A DNA stretch of 64,000 nt from Phyllobacterium myrsinacearum (GCF_014138285.1 NZ_JACGXN010000001.1:1105314-1169313); one strand, 5' to 3'; counted from the stretch's first letter, positions 38,982 through 48,907 are shown. The notes: generated from the sequence alone by a model not told the origin. Numbers and translations are program-made.

Positions 38982-39782
38982 TTAGCTCCCCAGCTTGAAG
39001 GCGGTTTGTTCGAGATTTTCGAGAATGTCTTTAAGATGCTTGCGCAGGCGCTCGGCCTTCGTCTCGTCATAGGCAAAGGGCGGCGCTTCGCTCTGCAAAT
39101 GGGTGGACTGCGCCAGCTCCATCTGGATCGCATGGATACCCAGTTGCGGTCGGCCATAGTGACGCGTGGTCCAGCCGCCCTTGAAGCGGCCGTTCATCAC
39201 GCCGTCATAGCCCGGTGCGGCAAAGGCAAAGCGGCCGGTGGCTGCAGCAACTTCGGGCGCACAGCTTGTGCCCTGATTGGTACCGATGTTGAAATCCGGC
39301 AACTTGCCCTGAAACAGAAACGGGATATGCGAGCGGATAGAGTGGCAATCATAGAGAATGGCGAGGCCGTGAATGTCCTGCACGCGCTTGATCTCCGCCG
39401 CCAAGGCAGCGTGATAGGGCTTGTGAAACTGCTCGAGCCGCTTTTGCGTGTCTGCAGCTGCAGGTTTTTCGCCGTTACGCCAGATTGCCCTGCCGTCAAA
39501 ATCCGTTTCCGGAATGAGGCCTGTGGTGTTCTGCCCGGGATAGAGGCTGATACCTTCCGGATCGCGGTTGGCATCGATGACATAGCGATGGAAGGTGGCG
39601 CGGACCGTCGTCGCTTCCGGCAAAAGCCCGTCATAGAGCGTGTGGATGTGCCAGTCCGTATCAGCCAGCAACTGGCCGTTTTCGTTGAGCCGATCCCATA
39701 TATCGGCGGGAACCTCGGTGCCCGTGTGCGGAAGGCCAAGTATCACCGGGGATGAACCCTGTTTGACGTCAACAACACTCAT
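38982..39782 (-). CDS. hutG: N-formylglutamate deformylase
   Basis: A 266-residue amidohydrolase releasing formate from N-formylglutamate, the final step of the route using HutF. Motifs: [15 protein letters not shown] (metal site), [27 protein letters not shown] and [18 protein letters not shown]. Its presence together with hutF shows the five-step pathway via formylglutamate rather than the HutG formiminoglutamase route. It overlaps hutH by 4 bp. Confidence 0.96.
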   Translation of the reverse strand: MSVVDVKQGSSPVILGLPHTGTEVPADIWDRLNENGQLLADTDWHIHTLYDGLLPEATTVRATFHRYVIDANRDPEGISLYPGQNTTGLIPETDFDGRAIWRNGEKPAAADTQKRLEQFHKPYHAALAAEIKRVQDIHGLAILYDCHSIRSHIPFLFQGKLPDFNIGTNQGTSCAPEVAAATGRFAFAAPGYDGVMNGRFKGGWTTRHYGRPQLGIHAIQMELAQSTHLQSEAPPFAYDETKAERLRKHLKDILENLEQTAFKLGS

Positions 39783-41320
39783 GGGGCGGTATCCAGTGCT
39801 GGCAGGATGTCGGGGGAAATGGCAGCATTGAGGGCGCCGGAGCCGACCAGATCGGATACGGCTTTCAGGTCAGGCGCCATGTAACGGTCTTCGTCCAATG
39901 TCGGTACGACGGAACGGATCGCGGCATGGGCACGGGAAAGTTCCGGACTCGTCTGCAACGGACTGCGCAGGTCGATGCCTTGTGCGGCGGTCAACGCCTC
40001 GATGCCGATGATGGAGAACAGATTGTCTGTCATCTGCAACAGACGGCGCGCACCATGGCAGGCCATGGAAACGTGATCTTCCTGATTGGCCGATGTGGGC
40101 GTGGAATCAACGGAGGCCGGATGCGACATCTGCTTGTTTTCCGACATCAGCGCCGCCGACGTGACTTCGGCAATCATCAGGCCGGAATTCAGGCCAGGCT
40201 TGCGAGCCAGGAAGGCGGGCAAGCCGTAGCTCAATGCGGGATCAACCAGAAGTGCAATGCGGCGCTGGGCGATTGAGCCGATTTCGCAGATCGCAAGGGC
40301 GATCTGGTCAGCGGCGAACGCAACGGGCTCGGCATGGAAATTGCCGCCGGAAACCACGGATCCATCGCTGAGAACCAGCGGATTGTCGGTAACAGCGTTG
40401 GCTTCGATTTCCAGCGTACGGGCTGCCATGCGCAACAAATCGAGACAGGCACCATCGACCTGCGGCTGACAGCGGATGCAGTAGGGGTCCTGAACGCGTT
40501 CGTCGCCCTCTATATGGCTTTCGCGGATCGGCGAGTTGTCAAGCAAGCGGCGAAGCGCGGCGCCCGTATCGATCTGGCCGCGATGACCACGCAGCGTGTG
40601 AATGTCAGGATGAAACGGCGCGGATGAACCCATTGCCGCATCCGTGGACAACGCGCCTGTGATCAGCGCCGACTGCGCCGAGCGATGCGCGCGGAACAGG
40701 CCAGCCAATGCCAGCGCCGTTGAAACCTGCGTGCCGTTGATGAGCGCGAGCCCCTCCTTGGCGGCAAGCACCACCGGCTTCAGGCCTGCCTTGGCAAGCC
40801 CCTCTCCGGCTGGCATCTGCGTGCCACCGAACACCACATCGCCCTCGCCGATCATCGCCGCCGCCATATGCGCCAACGGCGCCAGATCACCCGAAGCGCC
40901 AACGGAGCCTTTTTCGGGAATAACGGGGATGACGCCTTTGGCCAGCATGGCTTCGATAAGGCTGATCAGTTCAGGGCGCACGCCCGAAGCGCCGCGGCCG
41001 AGCGAAATCAGCTTCAGGGCCATGATCAGGCGGACAATGTTCTCCGGCAGCGCATTGCCGACACCGCAGCAATGGGACAGGATCAGATTGCGCTGGAGCG
41101 TTCCCACGTCAGCAGCATCAATGCGGATCGAGGCGAGTTTGCCAAAGCCGGTATTGATGCCATAGACCGGCGCATTGCCTGCAGCGATTTCGGCGATGCG
41201 CGCAGCAGCCGCTGCAATCCCCTTGTGGAACGAGGCATCAAGCCTGACAGGCCTGCCCTGCCAATAGATTTTTTCCAGTTCGGCCAGAGGAACGGAACCG
41301 GGGTGGAGGACGACAGTCAT
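39779..41320 (-). CDS. hutH: histidine ammonia-lyase
   Basis: A 513-residue lyase converting histidine to urocanate and ammonia, step 1. The cofactor MIO forms from Ala142-Ser143-Gly144 in [14 protein letters not shown], the same numbering as in characterised enzymes. Further motifs: [28 protein letters not shown] and [20 protein letters not shown]. The ATG at 41320 is 2 bp after the hutI stop; an in-frame extension upstream would overlap hutI. Confidence 0.98.
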   Translation of the reverse strand: MTVVLHPGSVPLAELEKIYWQGRPVRLDASFHKGIAAAAARIAEIAAGNAPVYGINTGFGKLASIRIDAADVGTLQRNLILSHCCGVGNALPENIVRLIMALKLISLGRGASGVRPELISLIEAMLAKGVIPVIPEKGSVGASGDLAPLAHMAAAMIGEGDVVFGGTQMPAGEGLAKAGLKPVVLAAKEGLALINGTQVSTALALAGLFRAHRSAQSALITGALSTDAAMGSSAPFHPDIHTLRGHRGQIDTGAALRRLLDNSPIRESHIEGDERVQDPYCIRCQPQVDGACLDLLRMAARTLEIEANAVTDNPLVLSDGSVVSGGNFHAEPVAFAADQIALAICEIGSIAQRRIALLVDPALSYGLPAFLARKPGLNSGLMIAEVTSAALMSENKQMSHPASVDSTPTSANQEDHVSMACHGARRLLQMTDNLFSIIGIEALTAAQGIDLRSPLQTSPELSRAHAAIRSVVPTLDEDRYMAPDLKAVSDLVGSGALNAAISPDILPALDTAP

Positions 41321-41322
41321 GG

Positions 41323-42516
41323 TCAAGCCTTCAAGATGAGCTGGTGGAGGGGATTGAAGCCGATGCGGTAGCAGAGCTCTGCAGGCTGGGCGGCGTTCCA
41401 GATGGCAATTTCGGCACACTTACCTGCCGCAATGGTACCAATATCGTTCTGCAACCCAAGCGCATGCGCCGCCTCGCGGGTTGCGCCCGCCAGAGCTTCT
41501 TCGGCGGTCAGGCGGAACAGGGTGCAGGCCATATTCATGGTTAGAAGCAGCGATGTCAGCGGCGATGTTCCCGGATTGCAGTCCGTGGCAATGGCGATGC
41601 GGGCGCCAGCTGCGCGCAAGGCCTTAACCGGCGGCGCCTGCTCTTCCCGCAGCGCATAGAAGGCACCGGGTAAAAGCACCGCAACCGTACCTGCGGCGGC
41701 CATGGCATTGGCACCATCTTCGTCGAGATATTCAAGGTGATCGGCAGACAGCGCGCCATAGGAAGCGGCGAGCTTGGCGCCGCCCAGATTCGAGAGCTGT
41801 TCCGCATGCAGCTTGACCGGGATGCCGAGTGCCTTGGCCTTATCGAACACGCGCGCGATCTGGGCTGGCGAGAAGGCGATGCCCTCGCAAAAGCCGTCCA
41901 CCGCATCAACCAGACCTTCCGCATGGGCAGCCTCAAGACCGGGCAGCACGACCTCTGCAATATAGTCATCGGCACGGCCGCGATATTCCGGTGGTACCGC
42001 ATGGGCGGCCAGATAGCTGGTGCGAATACGGACAGGACGCAGCGTGCCAAGCCGGCGCGCGACACGCAGCATTTTCAGTTCAGTCTCGATGTTGAGGCCA
42101 TAGCCGGATTTGATTTCAACGGTGGAAATGCCTTCGGCCAGCAATGTATCGAGACGCGGCAGGCTTTGCGCGACCAGTTCATCTTCCGACAGACCGTTGG
42201 TTGATTTCACCGAAGAAACAATGCCGCCGCCAGCCCGGGCGATTTCCTCATAGCTGGCGCCTTCAAGGCGCATTTCAAACTCACGCGCGCGGTTGCCGCC
42301 GAAAACCAGATGGGTGTGGCAATCGATCAGTGCAGGTGTCGCCAGCCGACCGCCGAAATCCTGTGCTTCGACACCTTTCCAGTCATCCGGAACAGTCGTC
42401 CCGACCCAGGAAATATGATCGCCCTCGAGACCGATAGCACCAGCATCGATCAGGCCATAGGGCGCACCGGTATCCTCCAGCGTTGCAATCCTCAGTCCGG
42501 ACAGAATTTTCCTCAT
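41323..42516 (-). CDS. hutI: imidazolonepropionase
   Basis: A 397-residue amidohydrolase (from the ATG at 42516; a second ATG at 42537 is possible) opening the imidazolone ring to N-formimidoylglutamate, step 3. Metal ligands: HTH in [12 protein letters not shown], His in LHAEQLSN, and Asp in [24 protein letters not shown] contributes substrate binding. It is the first gene of hutIHGUD, divergent from hutF across a short region with a palindromic operator. Confidence 0.97.
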   Translation of the reverse strand: MRKILSGLRIATLEDTGAPYGLIDAGAIGLEGDHISWVGTTVPDDWKGVEAQDFGGRLATPALIDCHTHLVFGGNRAREFEMRLEGASYEEIARAGGGIVSSVKSTNGLSEDELVAQSLPRLDTLLAEGISTVEIKSGYGLNIETELKMLRVARRLGTLRPVRIRTSYLAAHAVPPEYRGRADDYIAEVVLPGLEAAHAEGLVDAVDGFCEGIAFSPAQIARVFDKAKALGIPVKLHAEQLSNLGGAKLAASYGALSADHLEYLDEDGANAMAAAGTVAVLLPGAFYALREEQAPPVKALRAAGARIAIATDCNPGTSPLTSLLLTMNMACTLFRLTAEEALAGATREAAHALGLQNDIGTIAAGKCAEIAIWNAAQPAELCYRIGFNPLHQLILKA

Positions 42517-42559
42517 AGGCCCCGATACCATCCCCATTCGCTCTTGCTCATGACGTTAT

Positions 42560-42573
42560 TATGTATATACATA
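42560..42573. promoter_or_regulatory. HutC-type operator between hutI and hutF
   Basis: TATGTATATACATA is a perfect 14-bp palindrome inside an AT-rich spacer of about 85 bp separating the divergent hutI and hutF starts. Its core TGTATATACA fits the palindromic sites bound by HutC repressors, which release DNA on binding urocanate. One site can control both arms. Confidence 0.75.
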
Positions 42574-42601
42574 TTATGTCAATCCGGGGATGAGAGAAGA
42601 A

Positions 42602-43984
42602 ATGAGCGAGGCCAAAAAATCTGTTTTTGCAAGCACTGCCCTCACGGAAAGGGGCTGGGAACGCGACGTTCTCGTCCAGATCGACCCGACCGGTCAGATC
42701 GTTTCCGTGAAAGCAAACAGTACTGCTTCTGACAACAGCCACCGCGCCGCCATTCTCCTTCCGGCACAGGCCAATCTGCACAGCCACACGTTCCAGCGGG
42801 CCATGGCGGGCCTTTCCGAAGCGCGCAGCCCGGCGGGGCGCGACAGCTTCTGGACGTGGCGCGAAATCATGTACCGGTTTCTCGACATTCTTGATCCTGA
42901 TGACATCGAAGCCATTGCCGCGTTTGCTTTCGTTGAAATGCTGGAATCGGGCTATTCCAGCGTTGCTGAGTTTCATTATGTCCACCACCAGCCGGGCGGG
43001 ACGCCCTATGCCAGCCTCGGCGAATTGTCGGAGCGTATCGCCGCTGCCGCCAGTGCCACGGGCATCGGCCTGACACTGCTGCCGGTGGCCTATGCGCAGG
43101 GCGGTGTCGATGGGCGCGCGCTGGCGGGCGGACAATTGCGTTTCGGCAATGATGTCGAGCGTTTTTCCAAACTGGCACTCGCAGCGGAAAAGGCGGCGCG
43201 GCAAACGGGGCCGGATGCGGGTTTTGGCGTCGCACCGCACTCGATCCGTGCCGTTGGTGAACGCGATCTGCTTGAGCTTGAGCGGCGGTTTGCCGCTATG
43301 CCCTTTCATATCCACATTGCCGAACAATTGCCGGAGCTCGAAGAGGTTCAGGCCGCTTATGGTCAGCGCTCCATGAGCTGGCTGCTGGATCATCTGCCCG
43401 TCAATGACCGCTGGTGTCTCATCCATTCGACGCATATGACACCGGAAGAAACCTTGCGTGTCGCCGCCAGCGGTGCGGTCGTCGGCCTCTGCCCGCTGAC
43501 CGAAGCCAGCCTTGGTGACGGCATTTTTGATGGCGTGCGCTATCTGGGTGCCGGCGGGCGGTTCGGTACGGGATCAGATTCCAACATCCGCATTTCACCA
43601 TCGGAAGAGTTGCGTCAGCTTGAATATAGCCAGCGTCTGCGGGATGTTTCCCGGGTTACGCTTTGCGTTGAAGGCAAGTCCAACGGCCGCACGCTCTACG
43701 ACACCGCACTGGCGGGCGGGGTGCAGGCGTTGGGACGCAACGGCGGCAGCCTAGCCGTCGGGAAATGGGCCGACATGGTTGCACTCAATGCCAATGACCC
43801 GGCAATCCTGGGGCTTGACGGCGACCGGCTGCTCGACGGTTGGATTTTCGCAGGCGACAGGCATGCGGTGACCGATGTCTGGTCGGCAGGCCGCCATGTG
43901 GTGCACGATGGACGTCACCACACGCGCGAGAAAATCTTTTCAACCTACAAGACGCGGCTTGCGTCGGTTCTGGAGCGGGTGTGA
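42602..43984 (+). CDS. hutF: formimidoylglutamate deiminase
   Basis: A 460-residue zinc amidohydrolase converting N-formimidoylglutamate to N-formylglutamate plus ammonia, step 4. Ligands: ANLHSHTFQRAMAG (H-x-H), FHIHIAEQ, LIHSTHMT and FGTGSDSN (Asp). The start is put at the ATG at 42602, spaced correctly from GAGAG; an ATG at 42590 has no room for a ribosome binding site. Its stop overlaps the GTG of hutC by 3 bases. Confidence 0.96.
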   Translation: MSEAKKSVFASTALTERGWERDVLVQIDPTGQIVSVKANSTASDNSHRAAILLPAQANLHSHTFQRAMAGLSEARSPAGRDSFWTWREIMYRFLDILDPDDIEAIAAFAFVEMLESGYSSVAEFHYVHHQPGGTPYASLGELSERIAAAASATGIGLTLLPVAYAQGGVDGRALAGGQLRFGNDVERFSKLALAAEKAARQTGPDAGFGVAPHSIRAVGERDLLELERRFAAMPFHIHIAEQLPELEEVQAAYGQRSMSWLLDHLPVNDRWCLIHSTHMTPEETLRVAASGAVVGLCPLTEASLGDGIFDGVRYLGAGGRFGTGSDSNIRISPSEELRQLEYSQRLRDVSRVTLCVEGKSNGRTLYDTALAGGVQALGRNGGSLAVGKWADMVALNANDPAILGLDGDRLLDGWIFAGDRHAVTDVWSAGRHVVHDGRHHTREKIFSTYKTRLASVLERV

Positions 43985-44682
43985 CGGCAAGAGCGCGAAA
44001 ATCCTTCCATGCTATCAAGGCCGAGATGGCCCGACGCATCGCCGAGCGGGTCTGGGCACCCGGCGCACTGATTCCTGGGGAGGAAGTCCTGTCCGTTGAA
44101 TTCGGCTGCGCGCGCGCAACGGTCAACCGCGCCTTGCAGGAACTGGCACGTGGCGGCGTTCTCGTGCGCAAGCGTAAAGCTGGAACACGGGTTGCCCTGC
44201 ACCCCATGCGGGAGGCGCGCTTCGTTATTCCCATCGTCCGGCAGGAGATTGAGACAAAGGGCGGCACTTACCAGTTCAAATTGCTCTCCAATCAGGTGGA
44301 GAAAGCGTCTCCGGCCATTGCCCAGCGGATGGGCCTTGCCAAAGCCAAGGACATGCTGCACGTCCGCTGCCTGCATCTTTCCGATGGCAGGCCGTATCAA
44401 TACGAGGATCGCTGGGTCAATCTCGATGCGGTGCCTTCCATTCGCGGCGAAACATTCGAAACCATCAGTCCGAATGAGTGGCTGGTGACGCATTCACCGT
44501 TTTCGCAGGCCGAGATCGTCTTTCACGCCGGCACCGCCGATATGGAAGAGGCTGATATTCTCGGCGTGGCGGAAAGGGATGCGGTGTTCATTGTCGAACG
44601 TGTCACTTTCGTGCCGCAGAAGCCGATCACATTCGTGCGGATGATCCACCCCGCTTCACATCGCATGGTCACGCAGCTTTAG
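43981..44682 (+). CDS. hutC: histidine utilisation repressor, GntR/HutC family
   Basis: A 233-residue regulator. The start is the GTG at 43981 within GTGA, overlapping the hutF stop. The N-terminal winged helix (about 8-70) has HAIKAEMARRIAERVWAPGALIPGEEVL, FGCARATVNRALQELARGGVLVRKRKAGTRV; the C-terminal UTRA domain (about 85-230) binds the effector, with LHVRCLHLSDGRPYQYEDRWVN. It should repress both hut arms through 42560-42573 until urocanate accumulates. In Brucella, HutC has also been reported to act on the virB promoter, so wider roles are possible. Confidence 0.96.
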   Translation: MTARARKSFHAIKAEMARRIAERVWAPGALIPGEEVLSVEFGCARATVNRALQELARGGVLVRKRKAGTRVALHPMREARFVIPIVRQEIETKGGTYQFKLLSNQVEKASPAIAQRMGLAKAKDMLHVRCLHLSDGRPYQYEDRWVNLDAVPSIRGETFETISPNEWLVTHSPFSQAEIVFHAGTADMEEADILGVAERDAVFIVERVTFVPQKPITFVRMIHPASHRMVTQL

Positions 44683-44945
44683 GCCGAATCTCCAGATTTC
44701 TTGCCAGCGTGTTTCGTTCACCCATCTGCGCCGAAACCGGCGGGGTGCGATGATTTGTCAACTTGCCAGAACAATTGTCTACTAAAATACTCATAATTTC
44801 CTAGAACTATTCTAACCTATTGATATTTTTCATGCTTTTCGAAAATTATCATTTGACTTTGAAATAAGTCATTGGCTTTATGCAGAAGCACAAGAGTGCA
44901 TACCTTTGATGTCTGGGCCTTGAACCCGTTCGATTGGAGGACCCT
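44683..44945. other. intergenic region between hutC and the small-gene cluster
   Basis: 263 bp, AT-rich from about 44770 onward, with no supported gene and no clear terminator after hutC. It contains the conserved element at 44802-44826. Confidence 0.5.
44802..44826 (+). promoter_or_regulatory. element A, shared with the sulfate operon upstream region
   Basis: Reads TAGAA-CTA-TTCTAA, then CCTATTGATAT. The first part is an inverted repeat. It matches element B at 46042-46065 at 20 of 25 aligned positions with a single-base gap. It lies 119 bp before the ATG at 44946. Regulatory function is inferred from the repeat occurrence only. Confidence 0.42.
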
Positions 44946-45128
44946 ATGATAGGTCTTTTTCTGCCACGCCTGCGCGTGGTTTCCATGCTGCATTCGCAGT
45001 TTGCACGTCCCGCACCCGGCCTGAACCGGCTGATGCAACCTGTTGCTCGCACCTACCGCAACGGAATTCTTGCCCTGATCCGCAACAATGAGCAGGATGG
45101 GAGTGGGCATGTATCCACGCGCATCTGA
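44946..45128 (+). CDS. unrecognised small protein, 60 residues
   Basis: The ATG at 44946 follows an excellent ribosome binding site (GGAGG about five bases upstream). The product begins MIGLFLPRLRVVSMLHSQFA and is basic, with seven arginines and no cysteine. No signal peptide or domain is recognised. Its end overlaps the next gene by about 20-40 bp, suggesting translational coupling. The ribosome binding site and arrangement argue for a real gene; no homology can be claimed. Confidence 0.5.
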   Translation: MIGLFLPRLRVVSMLHSQFARPAPGLNRLMQPVARTYRNGILALIRNNEQDGSGHVSTRI

Positions 45129-45615
45129 AGCCGGGCACGGCATGGGCTGCTATTTCGACCGCGCTCCAGAAAAGCTCGTTCTGGAAGGCTATCGGCGATG
45201 GACTGCCGGTTTTGAAACCGGCTCGGTGATAGCTTGGGAAATGGCTTTTGGTCTGTATAGCGAAATTCTCGGCACCCGCGAAGGAAATCGCGCCCTGTCA
45301 GAACTCTCATTCTTCATTCGCACCCTGCGCCATTGCGCGCTGTGTCCGCTGAAGACGTTTCCCTTCGGCTCACACCATGTGTGCAAGGAAGAGTGCCTGA
45401 CCCTCGGCCTGATTGCAGGACTTCAAAATTGCGACATGCTCGCGGCACGAACCTGCCTCAATGCCATGGCATGCCCCTCCCGCCAGGAGGAAGTGGAGAA
45501 CGCCGCGATCGGTTTTGCCGAAACGCTGGCGGAACTAGATCAAGTGCTTTTGCCGATCCCGAAATTTGCAATTGACGACATCATTTCCCGCCCGTTGCGG
45601 GCGAAGTACCATTGA
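45109..45615 (+). CDS. unrecognised cysteine-rich protein, about 168 residues
   Basis: The start is uncertain: ATG codons at 45088, 45097 and 45109 are in frame; 45109 is favoured by GGGAG upstream. The predicted soluble, mostly helical protein has eight cysteines, including CALCPLKTFPF followed by HHVCKEEC, which resembles a zinc or iron-sulfur site (C-x2-C ... H-H-x2-C-x3-C), and later NCDMLAARTC and ACPS. I recall similar hypothetical proteins in rhizobia but cannot name a family. It sits between a 60-residue ORF and a secreted peptide gene, all co-oriented with the sulfate operon downstream. Confidence 0.72.
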   Translation: MYPRASEAGHGMGCYFDRAPEKLVLEGYRRWTAGFETGSVIAWEMAFGLYSEILGTREGNRALSELSFFIRTLRHCALCPLKTFPFGSHHVCKEECLTLGLIAGLQNCDMLAARTCLNAMACPSRQEEVENAAIGFAETLAELDQVLLPIPKFAIDDIISRPLRAKYH

Positions 45616-45632
45616 GACCAAGGGGAAAACCA

Positions 45633-45809
45633 ATGATCATCAACTCACGCATGGAACGACGCCTCTCGATAGCCGCCACTGCAGCGCTGACACTGGCGAT
45701 TTTTGTCACGCCACTCACGGTGCGGGCCTCCATTGAATCCAAGGTGGCGGCCAGCAACTACACCGAGGTCGCAGAGATCACACCGGTCGATCTGCTGATC
45801 CGCAAATAA
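45633..45809 (+). CDS. small secreted peptide precursor, 58 residues
   Basis: The ATG at 45633 follows AAGGGGAAAA and lies 17 bp after the preceding stop. Residues 1-32 form a clear signal peptide (ERRLSIAATAALTLAIFVTPLTVRA); cleavage after VRA would release about 26 residues, SIESKVAASNYTEVAEITPV and six more, with no Cys or Met. A strong terminator follows. Function unknown. Confidence 0.62.
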   Translation: MIINSRMERRLSIAATAALTLAIFVTPLTVRASIESKVAASNYTEVAEITPVDLLIRK

Positions 45810-45822
45810 GGGCCTCCAGCCC

Positions 45823-45853
45823 GGTACCGGCCCCCGCGCCGGTACCATTTTTT
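45823..45853 (+). terminator. intrinsic terminator of the small-gene cluster
   Basis: GGTACCGG (45823-45830) pairs with CCGGTACC (45839-45846) over an 8-base loop, followed by ATTTTTT. Confidence 0.82.
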
Positions 45854-46139
45854 CGCGTTAGAGCCACAACCTGTGCGCGAAATATTATTTCATGCACGAC
45901 TCACGCGCCCCGGGGGGCACAGATTGCCATTCATCCGTCAAACGGGCCCTGACCTACGGTACCGGAGAAGAATCCTGTCGCTGACAAAATCCCGGCCCAG
46001 CCCGGAATAGACTACCGTTTCTGTAGACTATGCTATTCAGGTAGAATTTTCTAATTTATCGATATAAAAGGAATTCTTTCCAACGCCCGCTGTGCGGGCC
46101 GCTCTGCTACGCTTCAGGTCACACTACACGGAGGCAGGC
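45854..46139. other. leader and promoter region of the sulfate importer operon
   Basis: 286 bp without a supported gene. The last 100 bp are AT-rich and contain element B and several partial repeats of CTA/TAG triplets (for example around 46010-46040). No recognised riboswitch fold was found by eye. Confidence 0.45.
46042..46065 (+). promoter_or_regulatory. element B, upstream of sbp
   Basis: Reads TAGAA-TT-TTCTAA, then TTTATCGATAT. It is the counterpart of element A (44802-44826), 74 bp before the sbp ATG. A binding site for a sulfur-status regulator is a plausible reading, not established. Confidence 0.42.
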
Positions 46140-47171
46140 ATGAAACATTCCCGTATAACCTTATCGCTGGCGGCGGCATTATTCGCCGCAACCGTTTCCT
46201 TTCAATCGCTGTCTGCCGCCCAAGCGGATACGACGCTTCTGAACGTGTCGTACGACCCGACACGCGAACTCTACAAGGACTATAACGCGGCTTTCGCTGC
46301 GAAGTGGAAAGCCGATACAGGCGAAACCCTGACTATCCAAACCTCTCATGGCGGTTCCGGCGCGCAGGCTCGCTCCGTCATCGACGGTCTTGATGCCGAC
46401 GTGGTGACGCTGGCGCTGGAGAGCGATATCTCCGCCATCGTCAAGGCAACGAAAAAGATCAATCCGGACTGGCGCACCAAATATCCACATAATTCGGCTC
46501 CCTACACGTCAACCATTGTCTTCCTCGTGCGCAAGGGCAATCCGAAGGGCATCAAGGATTGGGGTGATCTGGTAAAGGACGGCGTTGAAGTCATCACGCC
46601 AAACCCAAAGACATCCGGCGGCGCCCGCTGGAACTATCTTGCTGCCTGGGCTTGGGCTTACGGCCAGTACGGCGGCGATGAAGCCAAGATCAAAGACTAT
46701 ATCAGCAACCTTTTCCAACACGTTCCGGTACTGGATTCCGGTGCACGCGGATCGACCACCACCTTTGCCCAGCGGGAACTGGGCGACGTACTGCTCGCAT
46801 GGGAAAACGAAGCATACCTCGCTTCGGATGAATTCGGTGCCGACAAATTCGATATCATTGTCCCGCCGCAATCCATCCTGGCGGAACCGCCGGTTGCGGT
46901 GGTCGACGGCAATGTTGACGCCAAGGGCACACGCAAGGTGGCCGAAGCCTATCTCCAGTATCTTTACTCAGCAGAAGGCCAGACCATCGCAGCGAAGCAT
47001 TTCTATCGTCCGTCTGACCCGAAACTGGTGCCAGCTGATCTCCTGAAAAAATTGCCGGAGTTGAAACTGGTGACGATCGATGATCCAATCTTCGGCGGAT
47101 GGGCAAAGGCACAGCCCTATCACTTCGGAGATGGCGGAACGTTTGACCAGATTTACAAGCCGAAAAAGTAA
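46140..47171 (+). CDS. sbp: sulfate ABC transporter substrate-binding protein
   Basis: A 343-residue periplasmic protein from the ATG at 46140, preceded by GGAGG. Residues 1-31 are a signal peptide ending LSAAQA. The mature region has [47 protein letters not shown] and [22 protein letters not shown], which carry the sulfate-contacting residues of Sbp/CysP proteins. It is first in the sbp-cysTWA operon, 4 bp before cysT. Confidence 0.96.
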   Translation: MKHSRITLSLAAALFAATVSFQSLSAAQADTTLLNVSYDPTRELYKDYNAAFAAKWKADTGETLTIQTSHGGSGAQARSVIDGLDADVVTLALESDISAIVKATKKINPDWRTKYPHNSAPYTSTIVFLVRKGNPKGIKDWGDLVKDGVEVITPNPKTSGGARWNYLAAWAWAYGQYGGDEAKIKDYISNLFQHVPVLDSGARGSTTTFAQRELGDVLLAWENEAYLASDEFGADKFDIIVPPQSILAEPPVAVVDGNVDAKGTRKVAEAYLQYLYSAEGQTIAAKHFYRPSDPKLVPADLLKKLPELKLVTIDDPIFGGWAKAQPYHFGDGGTFDQIYKPKK

Positions 47172-47175
47172 CAGC

Positions 47176-48033
47176 ATGATTTCCAACCTCACAGCAGGTT
47201 GGCGGTTTAAGAGGCCGAGTGTCATTCCAGGGTTCGGAATGACGCTCGGCTTCACTCTTGCCTATCTGACCCTCATCGTCCTTATTCCGCTGGCCGGTCT
47301 GGTCTGGCGTTCTGCATCGCTCGGCTGGGGCGGCATGTGGCACGTCGCAACAGACCCTCGAACGCTGAATGCCTTGAAAATCAGCTTCGGCACGTCGTTG
47401 GTGGCCGCGCTCATTAACGTCGTGTTCGGTGTGATCGTTGCCTGGGTGCTGGTGCGTTACCGCTTTCCTGGCCGCCGGATCATCGATGCGATTGTCGATT
47501 TGCCATTCGCCCTGCCCACCGCGGTTGCCGGTATTGCTCTGACGGCCCTCTATTCGAAAAACGGCTGGATCGGCCGTTGGCTTGATCCGCTGGGTATCAA
47601 GGTTGCCTTCACGCCTGTTGGTATTACCATCGCCCTGATCTTTATCGGTTTGCCTTTTGTGGTGCGCACAGTGCAGCCGGTCATGGAAGAAATCCGCAAG
47701 GAAGTTGAGGAAGCAGCGGCCACACTCGGGGCAACGCGCTTCCAGACCATCACACGGGTGCTGCTGCCGGGTCTGACCCCGGCAATCCTGACCGGGTTTG
47801 CCCTCGCCTTCGCCCGCGCCGTCGGCGAATATGGTTCGGTGATCTTCATTGCCGGCAACCTTCCTTATATCTCGGAAATTGCCCCACTCCTGATCGTCAT
47901 CCGGCTGGAAGAATTCGACTATACGGGTGCAACGGCGATTGCCGCTATCATGCTCATCATTTCCTTCACGATGCTCTTTGTCATCAATCTCATTCAGGCC
48001 TGGAGCCGCAGGAGGTATGGCTATGCGACATGA
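47176..48033 (+). CDS. cysT: sulfate ABC transporter permease CysT
   Basis: A 285-residue inner-membrane permease from the ATG at 47176. About six helices; family segments RRIIDAIVDLPFALPTAVAGIALTALY and the EAA loop (EEAAATLGATRFQTITRVLLPGLTPAILTGFALAFARAVGEYG) are clear. It pairs with CysW to form the sulfate/thiosulfate channel. It overlaps cysW by 11 bp. Confidence 0.96.
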   Translation: MISNLTAGWRFKRPSVIPGFGMTLGFTLAYLTLIVLIPLAGLVWRSASLGWGGMWHVATDPRTLNALKISFGTSLVAALINVVFGVIVAWVLVRYRFPGRRIIDAIVDLPFALPTAVAGIALTALYSKNGWIGRWLDPLGIKVAFTPVGITIALIFIGLPFVVRTVQPVMEEIRKEVEEAAATLGATRFQTITRVLLPGLTPAILTGFALAFARAVGEYGSVIFIAGNLPYISEIAPLLIVIRLEEFDYTGATAIAAIMLIISFTMLFVINLIQAWSRRRYGYAT

Positions 48034-48907
48034 GCTGCCGCAATCTCCCGAACCGGCCTCCAAATCCTGGCATCCGGCGACCACTGAGAGCCGTACGGCG
48101 CGTTTCGTCCTCATTGGCGTGGCACTGGCCTTTCTCGGTCTGTTCCTGCTCCTGCCTTTGATCTCGGTTTTCTTTGAAGCATTCCGCAAGGGCCCGGCCG
48201 CTTACCTTGCAGTCTTTGCCGATCATGATGCTCTCGCCGCCATACGTCTGACACTCCTGGTCGCGGCCATAGCCGTTCCGCTCAATCTCGTTTTCGGCGT
48301 GGTTGCCGCCTGGACCATCGCCAAGTTCGAGTTCAAGGGCAAGGCATTCCTGACAACCTTGATCGACCTGCCTTTCTCAGTTTCACCCGTGATATCGGGT
48401 CTCGTCTACGTGCTGCTGTTCAGCACGCACAGTGCGCTCGGTCCTTGGCTCAAATCGCAGGGGATCGAGATCCTGTTTGCCGTCCCGGGTATCGTTTTGG
48501 CAACAGTGTTCGTGACGTTCCCCTTCGTTGCGCGTGAGCTCATCCCGCTGATGCAGGAACAGGGTACGACCGACGAAGAGGCCGCACTTTCCCTCGGGGC
48601 GAACGGCTGGCAGACGTTCTGGCATGTCACCCTTCCCAACATCAAATGGGGCTTGCTCTACGGCGTGCTTTTGTGCAACGCCCGGGCCATGGGAGAGTTT
48701 GGCGCGGTATCCGTCGTTTCAGGCCATATCAGGGGCCTGACCAACACGATGCCGTTGCAGGTGGAAATTCTCTATAACGAATTCAATTCTGTCGCTGCTT
48801 TTGCAGTGGCTTCGCTTCTGGCGCTGCTGGCGCTGGTGACGCTCGTTCTCAAGACCCTGCTGGAGTTGAGATACGGTGCGGAGCTGGCTGCCAATGGCGG
48901 ACACTGA
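48023..48907 (+). CDS. cysW: sulfate ABC transporter permease CysW
   Basis: A 294-residue inner-membrane permease. The ATG at 48023 is chosen because GGAGG at 48011-48015 is seven bases upstream; the ATG at 48017 would be too close. Features include [39 protein letters not shown] and the EAA loop ([27 protein letters not shown]). C-terminal [24 protein letters not shown] is typical. 11 bp before cysA. Confidence 0.96.
   Translation: MRHELPQSPEPASKSWHPATTESRTARFVLIGVALAFLGLFLLLPLISVFFEAFRKGPAAYLAVFADHDALAAIRLTLLVAAIAVPLNLVFGVVAAWTIAKFEFKGKAFLTTLIDLPFSVSPVISGLVYVLLFSTHSALGPWLKSQGIEILFAVPGIVLATVFVTFPFVARELIPLMQEQGTTDEEAALSLGANGWQTFWHVTLPNIKWGLLYGVLLCNARAMGEFGAVSVVSGHIRGLTNTMPLQVEILYNEFNSVAAFAVASLLALLALVTLVLKTLLELRYGAELAANGGH

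Noticed and set aside
38640-39755. Plus-strand open frame of about 371 codons across hutU and hutG
   Set aside because: Shadow of two complete hut enzymes on the other strand.
45854-46139. A SAM-type or other riboswitch before the sulfate operon
   Set aside because: No conserved core or pseudoknot could be traced by eye; the visible structure is limited to short inverted repeats.
46855-48189. Long open frame on the minus strand (about 444 codons) opposite sbp, cysT and cysW
   Set aside because: It is antisense to three genes with clear family motifs; its translation is rich in charged and Gly/Arg residues without any domain.
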